NCBI GenBank assembly: GCA_903865935.1
Contig: CAIPLT010000071.1
Coordinates: 1 to 64,000 of the forward strand
DNA length: 64,000 nt
Direction: 5' to 3'
From: Caldifarciminota bacterium
GTDB lineage: Bacteria; Hydrothermota; Tepidihabitantia; Tepidihabitantales; CAIPLT01
In this document: positions 24,515 to 32,882 of the stretch, piece after piece
How positions within the stretch are numbered: the first letter of the stretch is position 1
Layout of the letters: every line of letters begins with the position of its first letter
Notes under the pieces: generated by a model
Seen by the model: only the letters and a program-made list of their open reading frames with translations
What the model was told of the DNA's origin: nothing
The model's database searches: none
Translations under genes and position numbers: made by a program

Positions 24515-25132
24515 CTAAGCGTGAGCAACTATAGTTACGATGCCAACATATATGTAATAGAGCGCTACAAGTATCGCGGTTATTCTGCCGATTATTAGCA
24601 GGCATTTCTTTGTCTTAATAAAACCGACCAAAGGTATTGGCAGAAGATATATTGTTGTGCCAAGAAAAAACTGGACAAAGAAGAGAATGTTTCGTGCGAG
24701 GTCGCCAATTTTTATTGCCCTGACGATTGCTAATATAAAAGGCGGGCAGAGATTCAGGCCAGTCAATAATCCTAAAATCAAGGGGAAGTAAGGTAATTTT
24801 TCGGCTTTGGTTTTAGCTAAGGTACCTTCTGCCACGCATATGGGTTGCTTTTTCCGAAACACATATACAACCATCACGCCCGCCAAGATGACGTAAGCGA
24901 TTCCAAACAATAAATTATTCTCTTTGAATTGCCCGATTAATACTAAACTTACGAGCCAGGTAATAATGGCAAATATTATATATCCGACTAAACGCCCTAA
25001 TATGAATTCGGCAAGATATGCGTAGTTTGTTTTTATGTCGTGTCCTTCAACCAGGACATAAGTCATAAAAACCGGTGCACAGAAAACCAGACAACCCGTG
25101 CCGCAGGAGAGCCCGAGAAAAAAACCTTCCAT
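24515..25132 (-). CDS. DsbD/CcdA-like or TauE-like six-helix membrane protein
   Basis: This 205-residue protein has about six hydrophobic helices. The N terminus has Cys10, Cys14 and Cys18 (SCGTGCLVFCAPVF), and the second half contains GLNLCPPF, as in the DsbD_2/UreH-like transmembrane family linked to thiol transfer, cytochrome c maturation or metal transport. It has no thioredoxin domain. AAAGGA lies before the ATG. The neighbours give no functional hint. A thiol-redox membrane carrier is the best guess. Confidence 0.72.
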   Translation of the reverse strand: MEGFFLGLSCGTGCLVFCAPVFMTYVLVEGHDIKTNYAYLAEFILGRLVGYIIFAIITWLVSLVLIGQFKENNLLFGIAYVILAGVMVVYVFRKKQPICVAEGTLAKTKAEKLPYFPLILGLLTGLNLCPPFILAIVRAIKIGDLARNILFFVQFFLGTTIYLLPIPLVGFIKTKKCLLIIGRITAILVALYYIYVGIVTIVAHA

Positions 25133-25226
25133 GATTCTATCCTTTAACCATCAGAACACTATAAACTATAAATCAGGTTTTAGCTCCTAACAAGATTTAT
25201 TGAACGATCGGTCTTTGTTTAGGAAA

Positions 25227-26456
25227 TTATGTTGAGCAATTAATTCCGGCTAAACCACCCGTGCTCCAGGCAAATTGAAGATTATATCCGCCAGAAACGC
25301 CATCGATATTCAATATTTCACCAGCAAAATATAACCCTTTTGCTTTCAAAGACTCCATTGTCTTAGGGTTTATTTCGTCTAAAGCAACACCGCCAGTGCT
25401 TACCATTGCTTCAGCAAAAGAACGGGTGCTTTTCACTGAAACTTGCCAATGTATAAAATGTTCAGTAATCAGTTTTCGCCCCTTTTGATTTATCTGGCCA
25501 ACTTGTTTATCAGGATTAATCTTTAATATATTTAATAATACAGCGCATAGTTTCTTGGGTAAAAGTTCTGCTAATGAATTCAGAATTGTTTTCCTCAGAT
25601 GACTTTGCCAGTTTATATTTAAGAACGATTCGAGTTCTTTGCTGTTTTTATAGGCTGGGAAGAAATTGATAAAAAGTCCGGTGTCGTTTTTTCTTATCAA
25701 TCGGCTAATATCAAGGACAACCGGACCGGATATACCAAAATGTGTAAAGAGCAAATCTCCAGTACGCTTGATATGCTTATTTTCCTGCTTGAGTATTAGT
25801 TCTACATTTACTTGTATCCCCGGCAAATCCTTAAACCAACTGCCTTCTAATTGCAGCGGAACCAAAGCTGGTTTTGGCTCAATTATCTGATGGCCTAATT
25901 GCCGAGCAAAATCATAACCATCGCCAGTTGTTCCAAGTTGCGGATAGCTTTTACCGCCATTTGCCAGTATAACTGATTTTGACTGATATCTATTTTTATC
26001 GGTATTGACTTGCCAACCGAGTTTGGTCGAGTTAAGTTTTGTAACGCGCTCGCCAAGTTTAATTGTGACTTTTAAGCGGAAAAGTTCTCGCTCGAGCGCT
26101 TCTAGGACAGTCGAAGCTTGGTTAGACGCAGGAAAAACACGACCACCTGGTTCAGTCTTAAGTTTAACCCCCAGTTTCTCAAAGAACTCAATTGTATCAT
26201 TATAAGAAAATCGATTGAAGATATTATGCAGACATTTAGTGTTCTCGCCATAGTATTTATCAGGCGAGACATTGATATTGGTTAAGTTACATCGTCCATT
26301 GCCGGTAACAAGGATTTTTTTGCCAATAGCACTGTTCTTTTCAATTATCAGGACAGTTTGTTTTCGTCTTGCCGCAACAATCGCAGCAACTAAACCAGAT
26401 GCCCCGCCACCGATAATGATAGTCTGGAATTTATTGGATTGGTTTTCAGCCGGCAA
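25227..26456 (-). CDS. BaiN/HI0933-family FAD-dependent oxidoreductase
   Basis: This 409-residue flavoprotein has the N-terminal dinucleotide loop IIIGGGASGL (about 13-22), then the family-specific GKKILVTGNGRCNLTN segment, and a C-terminal GVSGGYNLQFAWSTGGLAG, where FAD binding is completed. Members of this HI0933/YhiN family reduce varied substrates, including bile-acid intermediates in BaiN, but most are uncharacterised. The start is a TTG at 26456, 5 bases after the stop of the AlkD-like gene, so the two are likely cotranscribed. Confidence 0.9.
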   Translation of the reverse strand: MPAENQSNKFQTIIIGGGASGLVAAIVAARRKQTVLIIEKNSAIGKKILVTGNGRCNLTNINVSPDKYYGENTKCLHNIFNRFSYNDTIEFFEKLGVKLKTEPGGRVFPASNQASTVLEALERELFRLKVTIKLGERVTKLNSTKLGWQVNTDKNRYQSKSVILANGGKSYPQLGTTGDGYDFARQLGHQIIEPKPALVPLQLEGSWFKDLPGIQVNVELILKQENKHIKRTGDLLFTHFGISGPVVLDISRLIRKNDTGLFINFFPAYKNSKELESFLNINWQSHLRKTILNSLAELLPKKLCAVLLNILKINPDKQVGQINQKGRKLITEHFIHWQVSVKSTRSFAEAMVSTGGVALDEINPKTMESLKAKGLYFAGEILNIDGVSGGYNLQFAWSTGGLAGINCST

Positions 26457-26461
26457 CGGGG

Positions 26462-27142
26462 TTATTTTCTAAACCTTTTTAATTCTTGTTTTTCTTTTAA
26501 TGTAAGTTTTTCTATTGCAGGAGTAAAGGCAATCGGGCTGATTTTCTTGATGTTTTCCTTCAGGTATTCAAAAGTGGGTTTAGGGTAAACGCGGTATAAT
26601 TCTTTTAAAGTCCAGCCAACCCCTTTTTGAACATAATATTCTTTATCATTAAGTAAATTGTTGATTGAACCAATAATCTCTTTATATGGCAGAAATAGTT
26701 TTTTGGTTCGGCTGAAATAGAGCAAACTTACGACCGATTGTCTTCGTTTCCATTGATTGGAAGAACGATTCCATGATTTTAAAACAGGCAAAACTTGTCT
26801 GGGTATCAATTCAAGAATTTTCGTATATAGTTTAGCGAGGGCATCACATTCACCCCAACCGGTCACATAATTCTGCCAGTGTTTTATTATATTCCACGAT
26901 ACCAACAACTCTTTCTTTTTATGGGCAAACTTCTCGCAATAAAAATATGCCTGTGTTTTCGTCATGTGGCTATTTGCATGCTTCCAAATATAATTCCAGA
27001 TTAATATCTGCTGGTCAAACGGCAAAAAAGAAAAAGAATACTTGTGTTTTGCGAGTTGTCGCTGAGCAGTTGCGGTCTTAGGCGAGCGTTTTACTACTTT
27101 ATCTACTTCGATTAAACAGGCTTTATAGAAATTTTTAGACAA
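26462..27142 (-). CDS. AlkD-like DNA alkylation repair protein
   Basis: This 226-residue all-helical protein matches the HEAT-like-repeat DNA glycosylase family AlkD. The conserved stretch KEYYVQKGVGWTLKELYRVYP near the C terminus is the hallmark, and W/R-rich helices follow the pattern of relatives. It would excise 3-methyladenine and 7-methylguanine, or may have a non-catalytic role in some members. The start appears to be TTG at 27142. Confidence 0.85.
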   Translation of the reverse strand: MSKNFYKACLIEVDKVVKRSPKTATAQRQLAKHKYSFSFLPFDQQILIWNYIWKHANSHMTKTQAYFYCEKFAHKKKELLVSWNIIKHWQNYVTGWGECDALAKLYTKILELIPRQVLPVLKSWNRSSNQWKRRQSVVSLLYFSRTKKLFLPYKEIIGSINNLLNDKEYYVQKGVGWTLKELYRVYPKPTFEYLKENIKKISPIAFTPAIEKLTLKEKQELKRFRK

Positions 27143-27183
27143 TTTTCTTTATCCATTCGCAACGTTTTGAAGCGAGACAACCG

Positions 27184-27684
27184 TCATTGAATGGGCACCA
27201 TAAAGTCTATTTCAGAATCGGGGTTGTCCATACCTTTGAAGCACTGGTTGTCATAATACTCTATCATGTAGTTGAAGGAAGTCTTCAGACCAGTTTCGGG
27301 CAACCATTTGCTCCAGAGCATTTTTACCCCTTCCGCCTTGATCTCCGGCATTTTCATAGCTAAGACAGCGTATTTCGTTTTAGGCATTATTCTTGCCACA
27401 AACTCAAGCGGTACGTCTTCAAGCTTTGCAACTTCGACGCCGACAAAGATATATTTATTCTTGGTATCTTTTTCTCCTTCAAAATCAATCCACACCTCGT
27501 ATCCAGAATCGGATACAAGGTGCTTTATTGAGCTCTTCTTGTTTTCAAAGACGCCCGAGAACTTCTTCCAGAGTTCGCCAATTGCATTCTGTTCAGACCA
27601 TCCACCCGCTTTCTCATATGGGTTCCCGTAGAAATCCATGCCGACAAGAACAATTTCTTTCTTTTCAATTATTTTTGGTTTCAT
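27184..27684 (-). CDS. GyrI-like effector-binding domain protein
   Basis: This 166-residue protein is a stand-alone GyrI-like/AraC effector-binding domain: an N-terminal KPKIIEKKEIVLVGM strand, the FVGVEVAKLEDVPLEF middle segment and a C-terminal YNYMIEYYDNQ-like element ending in D..M.P. No DNA-binding domain is attached. Such proteins bind small hydrophobic or cationic molecules and can protect against toxins. AGGGG lies before the ATG. It sits between the YdeI-like and AlkD-like genes in a loose stress-related cluster. Confidence 0.82.
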   Translation of the reverse strand: MKPKIIEKKEIVLVGMDFYGNPYEKAGGWSEQNAIGELWKKFSGVFENKKSSIKHLVSDSGYEVWIDFEGEKDTKNKYIFVGVEVAKLEDVPLEFVARIMPKTKYAVLAMKMPEIKAEGVKMLWSKWLPETGLKTSFNYMIEYYDNQCFKGMDNPDSEIDFMVPIQ

Positions 27685-27753
27685 ATAAACCCCTATTATT
27701 TAATGGCTGTTCGTCAAACGGTTTGCCAAAAACAAATATTCTTTTTCTCCATC

Positions 27754-28320
27754 TTATTTTAATCCGAGTTTCCTGTTTTCTTTTAATAAACCGATTGCCT
27801 CTTGGATACGGCGCTGACGAGTTTCATCTTTTTTTGCAGCAGTAATCCAGCCAAGATACTGCCTTCTATGCGATGGCGCCAGGTTATTATAATTATTCCA
27901 CGCAATATTATTGCCGATTAACGCATGTTTAAGATAGCGAGGAATAATCATTTTTTTCTTTCGCTCAGCTACTTCTGAGTCCTTCTTATTCAGAACCACT
28001 TCATCGACTTTCTCCAGCCCGATTTTAGTCATGCGCCCTTGTTTAATCATCCGGGTCAGTCTTTTTTTGTTTGACAAAGACCATTTGGCGATATTGACAC
28101 GCGGTGTAAATTTGCGGGCATACCGCTCATCGTCAATCCGTTTGATAATACCGTCAATCCAGCCAAAACAGAGCGCCTCTTCAACTGAATCATTATAAGG
28201 GACAGATAGTTTTTTTGTATGTTTCTTATAATATACGAGCCAGATGTCTTTTTCTTTATCGTGATTCTTTTTCAGCCATTTCCGCCAGTCTTTGCGGTTA
28301 GAAATGTAAAGTGTATTCAT
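27754..28320 (-). CDS. YdeI/OmpD-associated family protein
   Basis: This 188-residue protein has the family's markers: W-rich N terminus (DWRKWLKKNHDKEKDIWLVYYKK), EALCFGWIDGIIKRID with the conserved GWIDG, then RKFTPR and the C-terminal YL.WI..AKK.ETRQRRI motif. YdeI-like proteins are linked in E. coli to peptide and stress resistance, with unknown mechanism. A promoter with TTGACT and TATTAT lies 33 bases upstream. Confidence 0.85.
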   Translation of the reverse strand: MNTLYISNRKDWRKWLKKNHDKEKDIWLVYYKKHTKKLSVPYNDSVEEALCFGWIDGIIKRIDDERYARKFTPRVNIAKWSLSNKKRLTRMIKQGRMTKIGLEKVDEVVLNKKDSEVAERKKKMIIPRYLKHALIGNNIAWNNYNNLAPSHRRQYLGWITAAKKDETRQRRIQEAIGLLKENRKLGLK

Positions 28321-28352
28321 TATTTGATTTGATTAACTTATTCCTTATATAG

Positions 28353-28380
28353 ATAATATGCGATTTTTGATTAAAGTCAA
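28353..28380 (-). promoter_or_regulatory. Promoter of YdeI-like gene cluster
   Basis: On the minus strand TTGACT (28375-28380), 16 bases and TATTAT (28353-28358). It diverges from the ABC exporter promoter, with the two -35 boxes only 6 bases apart. Confidence 0.72.
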
Positions 28381-28386
28381 TTATAA

Positions 28387-28414
28387 TTGACTTTCGAAAA
28401 AACATGCTTATAAT
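28387..28414 (+). promoter_or_regulatory. Promoter of leader peptide and ABC exporter
   Basis: TTGACT (28387-28392), 16 bases and TATAAT (28409-28414); predicted start near 28421, 30 bases before the leader peptide's ATG. Confidence 0.8.
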
Positions 28415-28450
28415 CTGAAACGTTGTTTTATAATTTAATAAGGTGAACAT

Positions 28451-28501
28451 ATGAGAAAACGCAACCTTATAAAACTGATATTAACCAAGAAAAATGAATA
28501 A
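28451..28501 (+). CDS. 16-residue leader peptide upstream of ABC exporter
   Basis: A short ORF, MRKRNLIKLILTKKNE, has a good AAGGTG site 5 bases before its ATG and ends 8 bases inside the ABC ATPase gene, whose own ATG at 28494 lacks a separate site. It is therefore likely translated first and couples ribosomes to the exporter, possibly as an attenuator that senses translation-inhibiting drugs. The peptide is basic and Leu/Ile-rich. Confidence 0.55.
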   Translation: MRKRNLIKLILTKKNE

Positions 28502-29414
28502 CAATGTTTTAATTAAAGCGGAAAAACTGGTCAAGAAGTTCGGCGAGTTTGTCGCGGTTGACAATATCGACTTTGAAGTCAATAAGGGCGAATGTTTTGG
28601 GTTTCTTGGTCCAAATGGGGCGGGTAAAACAACTACAATAAGTATGATACATTGTGTCCTGCCATTAAGCTCAGGCACACTAAAAGTTGCAGGTATGGAC
28701 GTGTCAAAACAGCCGAGAGCAATTAAAAGAATAATCGGTATTGCCGCGCAGGAAGATAATCTGGACCCGGACTTTTCAGTTTTCTACAATTTGATTGTTT
28801 ATGCAAGATATTTTGATATTCCCAGGACCGAAGCGCAAAAGCGAGCCAAACAACTTCTGCAATTTATCCAATTAGAGGAAAAAACCAACGTGCTGATTGA
28901 TGAGCTTTCATCCGGCATGAAACGACGGGTTGTTTTGGCGCGGGCATTGATTAACGAACCGCAAATTCTGATTTTGGACGAACCAACGACCGGACTTGAC
29001 CCTCAGGCGCGCCATCTGATTTGGGATAAAGTCAGAAGTTTGAGAAAACAGGGTGTTACCATAATTCTAACCACCCACTACATGGAAGAGGCAGCACAGC
29101 TTTGCGACCGCACGATAATTATGGACAATGGCAAGATAATCGAACAAGGCAAGCCAGAGATACTTATTAAGAAACATGTCGGTGAAGAAGTTTTAGAGGT
29201 GGTATATGATGAAGAAATTGTGGGCTATCTCAAAAAGACTTTTCCAGACGCCAAGCTCGAAATCGTCAATGACCGCGTGCAGGTTTTTTCCACTCAACCA
29301 CGCGGTATTTTTGTAGGGTTGTTAGATAAATTTCGCAACAAGGGCGCGATTATTAGAAATGCCAATTTAGAAGACATGTTTTTGAAATTGACCGGACGGA
29401 GATTACGCGAATGA
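28494..29414 (+). CDS. ABC-2 type exporter, ATP-binding protein
   Basis: This 306-residue ATPase has Walker A GPNGAGKTT (about 40-48), the signature LSSGMKRRV, Walker B LILDEPTTGLDP and the switch His in TTHYMEEA. The C-terminal 80 residues form the extension typical of DrrA/NodI-like subunits of drug or polysaccharide exporters. Its stop overlaps the permease start as ATGA. Translation appears coupled to the 16-residue leader ORF. Confidence 0.93.
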   Translation: MNNNVLIKAEKLVKKFGEFVAVDNIDFEVNKGECFGFLGPNGAGKTTTISMIHCVLPLSSGTLKVAGMDVSKQPRAIKRIIGIAAQEDNLDPDFSVFYNLIVYARYFDIPRTEAQKRAKQLLQFIQLEEKTNVLIDELSSGMKRRVVLARALINEPQILILDEPTTGLDPQARHLIWDKVRSLRKQGVTIILTTHYMEEAAQLCDRTIIMDNGKIIEQGKPEILIKKHVGEEVLEVVYDEEIVGYLKKTFPDAKLEIVNDRVQVFSTQPRGIFVGLLDKFRNKGAIIRNANLEDMFLKLTGRRLRE

Positions 29415-30199
29415 AAACCTTTTACTTTAGCTTGCCCAAACTCAGTTATCGTGTGCGACTAGTCTGGCTGAGAAACTTTAATGTATTTATGAAAACCTAT
29501 ATGGTCAATTTTATTCCGCCATTGGTCGAGCCGTTATTTTACCTGGTCGGGTTGGGTTTTGGTTTGGGTGGTTTTGTCCGACCCCAGGAAGGCCTTCGCT
29601 ACATTGCGTTTATTGCGCCGGCATTGGTTGCGGTATCAATGATGTACTCGTCATTTTTTGAATGCACCTATGCATCGTTTGTCAGAATGTACTATCAAAA
29701 GACCTTTGATGCAATCATTGCCACACCGGTTAACTTGGACGAAGTCATTGCCGGTGAAATTCTGTGGGGTGCGACCAAAAGCTTTATCAACTCAACGATT
29801 GTGCTGATTGTTATTATAGTCTTTGGTCTGGTTTCGAGCCCATTATTTTTATTGATTCCACCGCTTGCTATTGTAATTGGTATATTGTTTGCAAGTATTG
29901 CCATGTGTTTTACTGCCATTATACCTAATATCGATGCATTTAATTACCCGTCTTTTCTTTATATTACGCCGATGTTCATTCTCAGCGGGACATTTTTCAC
30001 AATCAGCGGTATGCCTCACGCCTTACAACTTTTTGCCAAACTGGCATTCCCGCTCTATCACGCGGCTTTGCTGTCAAGGTCATTGGCATTGGGTAGAATC
30101 GGTCCGCATCTTTGGTTCAGCGTTGGTTGGATTTTAATCTTCACGCCGATTTTCTTTGTCTTAGCAATAAATCTAATGAAGAAAAGACTGATTAAATAA
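29411..30199 (+). CDS. ABC-2 type exporter, permease
   Basis: This 262-residue membrane protein has six predicted helices and matches the ABC-2 permease family (NodJ/DrrB-like): FEPLFYLVGLGFGLGG-type second helix, YASFVRMYYQKTFDAIIATPVNLDEVIAGEILWGATK loop, and the FILSGTFFTI.GMPHALQLFAKLAFPLYHA segment near the end. With the ATPase it forms an inner-membrane exporter for drugs, lipids or glycans. The substrate is unknown. Confidence 0.9.
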   Translation: MKTFYFSLPKLSYRVRLVWLRNFNVFMKTYMVNFIPPLVEPLFYLVGLGFGLGGFVRPQEGLRYIAFIAPALVAVSMMYSSFFECTYASFVRMYYQKTFDAIIATPVNLDEVIAGEILWGATKSFINSTIVLIVIIVFGLVSSPLFLLIPPLAIVIGILFASIAMCFTAIIPNIDAFNYPSFLYITPMFILSGTFFTISGMPHALQLFAKLAFPLYHAALLSRSLALGRIGPHLWFSVGWILIFTPIFFVLAINLMKKRLIK

Positions 30200-30685
30200 C
30201 GGCCAATCTGTAATCTTTAAATCTTACAATTTTTTCCATATGGCTTAATGTATTCCCCTGTACAATATTTTCTTTAATGACCTGATTGACCAGGCGATTT
30301 ATTGCTTGTTTTATTTCGTCATATATAACTTCATAGAATTTCACAGACATAATATATTAAATGGTCAAAATTACCGACACTTTAGTGCCATTATTAACTC
30401 AGAACTTAATGCCAAATCTAATTATCTATCTTACCTGCTAAACTCCGTAATCTTCAATATACTACCTTATGAGGGCACGCTACTCCTCCTTTAGTAGAAA
30501 TTTGAATTAAGAATATGGAATATAAAAAGTTAGAGCGAAAAACCCGCTTAAAAAAGTATTAGTTATAACTAATGCTTTTTGGCAAATTTACTTAGTATAT
30601 ATTTTTATTATAACAAGGGTTTTTAAGGAACATTGGTTTATGTAACATAAATTTATATCAATTAGAAATATATTATGTTAAACAC
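30200..30685. other. Intergenic region with dispersed element and terminator
   Basis: About 480 bases without a convincing gene. Bases about 30470-30556 match a second intergenic region at about 60332-60417 over roughly 70 bases. A G-rich/C-rich pairing motif lies just before the matching part in both. A terminator-like hairpin follows at 30551-30580. Confidence 0.5.
30551..30580 (+). terminator. Bidirectional terminator-like hairpin
   Basis: AAAAAGTATTAGTT (30551-30564) pairs with AACTAATGCTTTTT (30567-30580) in a 14-bp, mainly A/T stem with one G-U pair and runs of A and T on its flanks. It lies 350 bases past the exporter genes. Confidence 0.55.
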
Positions 30686-30713
30686 TTGACAGCGTATTAA
30701 TTATGAATAAAAT
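30686..30713 (+). promoter_or_regulatory. Promoter of ABM-like and cyclase-fold genes
   Basis: TTGACA (30686-30691), 16 bases and TAAAAT (30708-30713); the predicted start near 30720 leaves a 62-base leader ending in a GGGAGGA ribosome binding site. Confidence 0.75.
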
Positions 30714-30781
30714 CTCGCAGTGAAGGTTACGATATTTTATTTCACAGGTAATACCGAGGCCCATTTAACGGGAGGAATTTT

Positions 30782-31132
30782 ATGAGCTTTGTTGAAGTAT
30801 GTATATATGATGTAAAGCCGAATCGAGCTGAAGAATTCGAACAATTGATTCAGCAGGTGTTAAAACATCACAGCGAGTTTCCTGGCGTTATCGATGTAAA
30901 ATACATGAAACGGACTCACCGACCACAAGATTTTGCCTCAGTCAATAAAGGAAAACCCGCAATCAGATTAACCCGACCGCCGAAAAGCATAACCTATGTT
31001 TTATATTGGGAATTGGACAATGAAAAAACTCATGGTAAGGCAACCCAATCAGGTTTAAAACATTTCTATAAGATTTTTGCCCGATGCCTTACCGGTGTTC
31101 CTAAAATGATATTAGGAGAACGAATTGAATAA
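30782..31132 (+). CDS. Antibiotic-biosynthesis-monooxygenase-like (ABM) protein
   Basis: This 116-residue protein resembles dimeric alpha/beta-barrel (ABM) proteins: an opening strand FVEVCIYDVKPNRAEEFEQLI, a central FPGVIDVKYMKR and a late strand YVLYWELDN followed by a helix. These fold into small barrels used for cofactor-free oxygenases, haem-degrading enzymes or regulators. No catalytic role can be assigned. A strong ribosome binding site precedes the ATG. Its stop overlaps the next start by 8 bases. Confidence 0.7.
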   Translation: MSFVEVCIYDVKPNRAEEFEQLIQQVLKHHSEFPGVIDVKYMKRTHRPQDFASVNKGKPAIRLTRPPKSITYVLYWELDNEKTHGKATQSGLKHFYKIFARCLTGVPKMILGERIE

Positions 31133-32162
31133 CGATATCATCAAATGGCTGTTAGAAGAGAATAACCCTTCGGTACGATATCTGACAATGAGGGGTTTAT
31201 TAGGTAAGAAAGAAAATAGTTTTGAGATTATTAAGGTCAAGTCACAGATACTCTATTCGCCGGTAATTACCAAGATATTTGCCAAGCAGGACACTAAAGG
31301 ATATTGGCTGGATAAAGATAGCCCATATCTGCCAAAGTACAAAGCATCCTATTGGACAATTATGCTTTTGGGGCAGCTGGGGCTTGACCGAAATGATGCA
31401 AGAGTTGCCAAAGCTTGCGAATATATCTTTAAGTTTCAGCACGAAGAAGGCGGATTTGTATCCCGGAGCAAACAGGATCTGGTCAAAGAATACAACTGGC
31501 GCATCAGGAAAAGCAAAAAACTGCCCGATTTCAATATCTGGGTCAAAGAAGCCATTCGACAGCAGCAGCTTTCGTGTCTTACCGGCAATATCTGCACAGC
31601 TCTGATTCGGCTTGGTTATCAGGATGATGTAAGGGTAAAAAAAGCATTAGATTGGCTGGTAAAAATACAGTTTCGGGATGGCGGATGGCTTTGTCCATAC
31701 TGGACTGCGCATATTAAAGACAAACACGGCTGTTTTGACGGAACAATCTGTCCTTTAGAGGCATTCAAAGAAGTTCCTGCCGAGAATCGAAGCCAAGAAA
31801 TGCAGATAGCAATTGAAAAAGGTGCCGAATTCTTATTATTGCATCGTTTATATCGAGCCGACCATCACAATAATAAGATAATTAATAAGGCGTGGTTGAC
31901 CTTCAGTTTTCCATGGTTTCACACTTATAATATTCTAAGGGGATTGGATATACTTACTAAATTAGGTTATGCCAAAGATAAACGATTAGATGATGCGGCA
32001 AAGGTTTTATTAGATAAGCAGCAAAAAGATGGCAAGTGGATTTTGGAAAATAGCCCGAACGGTCGAATTCAGACCAACATTGAATCAAAAGGAAAGCCAA
32101 GCAAATGGATTACATTGAAAGCGCTCGTTATTTTAAAGCGTTTGGGTAAATTATCATTTTGA
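31125..32162 (+). CDS. Terpenoid-cyclase-fold (alpha/alpha toroid) protein
   Basis: This 345-residue protein has repeats of the prenyltransferase/squalene-cyclase type (for example FKFQHEEGGF, VKIQFRDGGWLCP, LLDKQQKDGKW), each a helix followed by a G-G-x-W/F turn. There is no signal peptide and no DxDD cyclase motif, so catalysis is doubtful. Similar proteins are often mislabelled as NifH in databases. It is coupled to the ABM-like gene. Confidence 0.78.
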   Translation: MNNDIIKWLLEENNPSVRYLTMRGLLGKKENSFEIIKVKSQILYSPVITKIFAKQDTKGYWLDKDSPYLPKYKASYWTIMLLGQLGLDRNDARVAKACEYIFKFQHEEGGFVSRSKQDLVKEYNWRIRKSKKLPDFNIWVKEAIRQQQLSCLTGNICTALIRLGYQDDVRVKKALDWLVKIQFRDGGWLCPYWTAHIKDKHGCFDGTICPLEAFKEVPAENRSQEMQIAIEKGAEFLLLHRLYRADHHNNKIINKAWLTFSFPWFHTYNILRGLDILTKLGYAKDKRLDDAAKVLLDKQQKDGKWILENSPNGRIQTNIESKGKPSKWITLKALVILKRLGKLSF

Positions 32163-32166
32163 ATTC

Positions 32167-32195
32167 TTGACATCAGGTTGTTTTTCTAATATTAT
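32167..32195 (+). promoter_or_regulatory. ATP synthase operon promoter
   Basis: TTGACA (32167-32172), exactly 17 bases and TATTAT (32190-32195). Predicted start is near 32202. An in-frame ATG lies at 32200, so even here a nearly leaderless start of the first gene is possible. Confidence 0.8.
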
Positions 32196-32280
32196 CTTTA
32201 TGAATTTTTTTCTTACACTCGTTAAACATGCACAGTATTTTGCAAATAATAATATTGTTTATCCTTCATTAAATTATCAA

Positions 32281-32499
32281 ATGACAGACAATAAAGAGAA
32301 AAACACCGAATGGCGGAAAATCGGCATCGCTTTTGGTTCAAGCTGGATTGTTGTGTCATCAATTTTAGTCTGCGCATTAATCGGTCTTGGCTTGGATTGG
32401 CTGTTTAAAACAAAAAGGCTGTTTTTAGTGATTATGGTGCTTTTTGGTATAGTTGCCGGAATGTATAACCTGATTAAAGAATTAAGGAAAATGGAATGA
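32281..32499 (+). CDS. AtpZ/AtpI-like ATP synthase accessory protein
   Basis: This 72-residue protein has two transmembrane helices (about residues 13-33 and 40-60) and matches the AtpZ/AtpI family (WRKIGIAFGSSWIVV ... GLGLDWLFKTK ... GIVAGMYNLIKE) that accompanies F-type ATP synthase operons and may aid c-ring assembly or cation supply. The ATG at 32281 starts the conserved part but has no ribosome binding site; an in-frame ATG at 32200 would fit a leaderless start and add 27 residues. Its stop overlaps the next start (ATGA). Confidence 0.8.
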   Translation: MTDNKEKNTEWRKIGIAFGSSWIVVSSILVCALIGLGLDWLFKTKRLFLVIMVLFGIVAGMYNLIKELRKME

Positions 32500-32882
32500 A
32501 ACTTTTTGATAATATCAATGAGTTTTGGCAAATGACCTGGAAAAGAAGCGTAATTTTAACCGCGTTATGCAGTTTTGTATTGTTAATATTAATTAACTGG
32601 CAGGTCGCATTGGGCGTGGCATTGGGTGGATTGGTGCTTTTGGGTGATATCTACTTGCTTAAAGCTCCGCTCGATACAATGCTGGAACGGGTAAAGAATA
32701 AGAAATATCCATGGATTATGGTATTAAGTTTATTAAGAATCATTGTACTTGGTGTGGTCTTGTTAGTGATAGTAAAATTTCATATCGCTAATATCATTGG
32801 TATCTTTATTGGCGTAACAATCCCGATGGTTTCGATTGCTTCTCTGCTTGTTTTTGGAGGTTTAACACCATGGAAGGTTTAA
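32496..32882 (+). CDS. ATP synthase subunit I-like protein
   Basis: This 128-residue protein has four hydrophobic segments and resembles ATP synthase I (AtpI): KRSVILTALCSFVLLILINWQ, LGGLVLLGDIYLL and a final pair of helices ending in GGLTPWKV. It is thought to assist c-ring assembly. It overlaps both neighbours by a few bases, so it is part of the atp operon. Confidence 0.82.
   Translation: MKLFDNINEFWQMTWKRSVILTALCSFVLLILINWQVALGVALGGLVLLGDIYLLKAPLDTMLERVKNKKYPWIMVLSLLRIIVLGVVLLVIVKFHIANIIGIFIGVTIPMVSIASLLVFGGLTPWKV

Noticed and set aside
30306-30494. 62-residue ORF in the gap after the ABC exporter
   Set aside because: No ribosome binding site, overlaps the dispersed intergenic element, and the translation is Asn/Tyr/Leu-rich as expected for random A/T-rich DNA.
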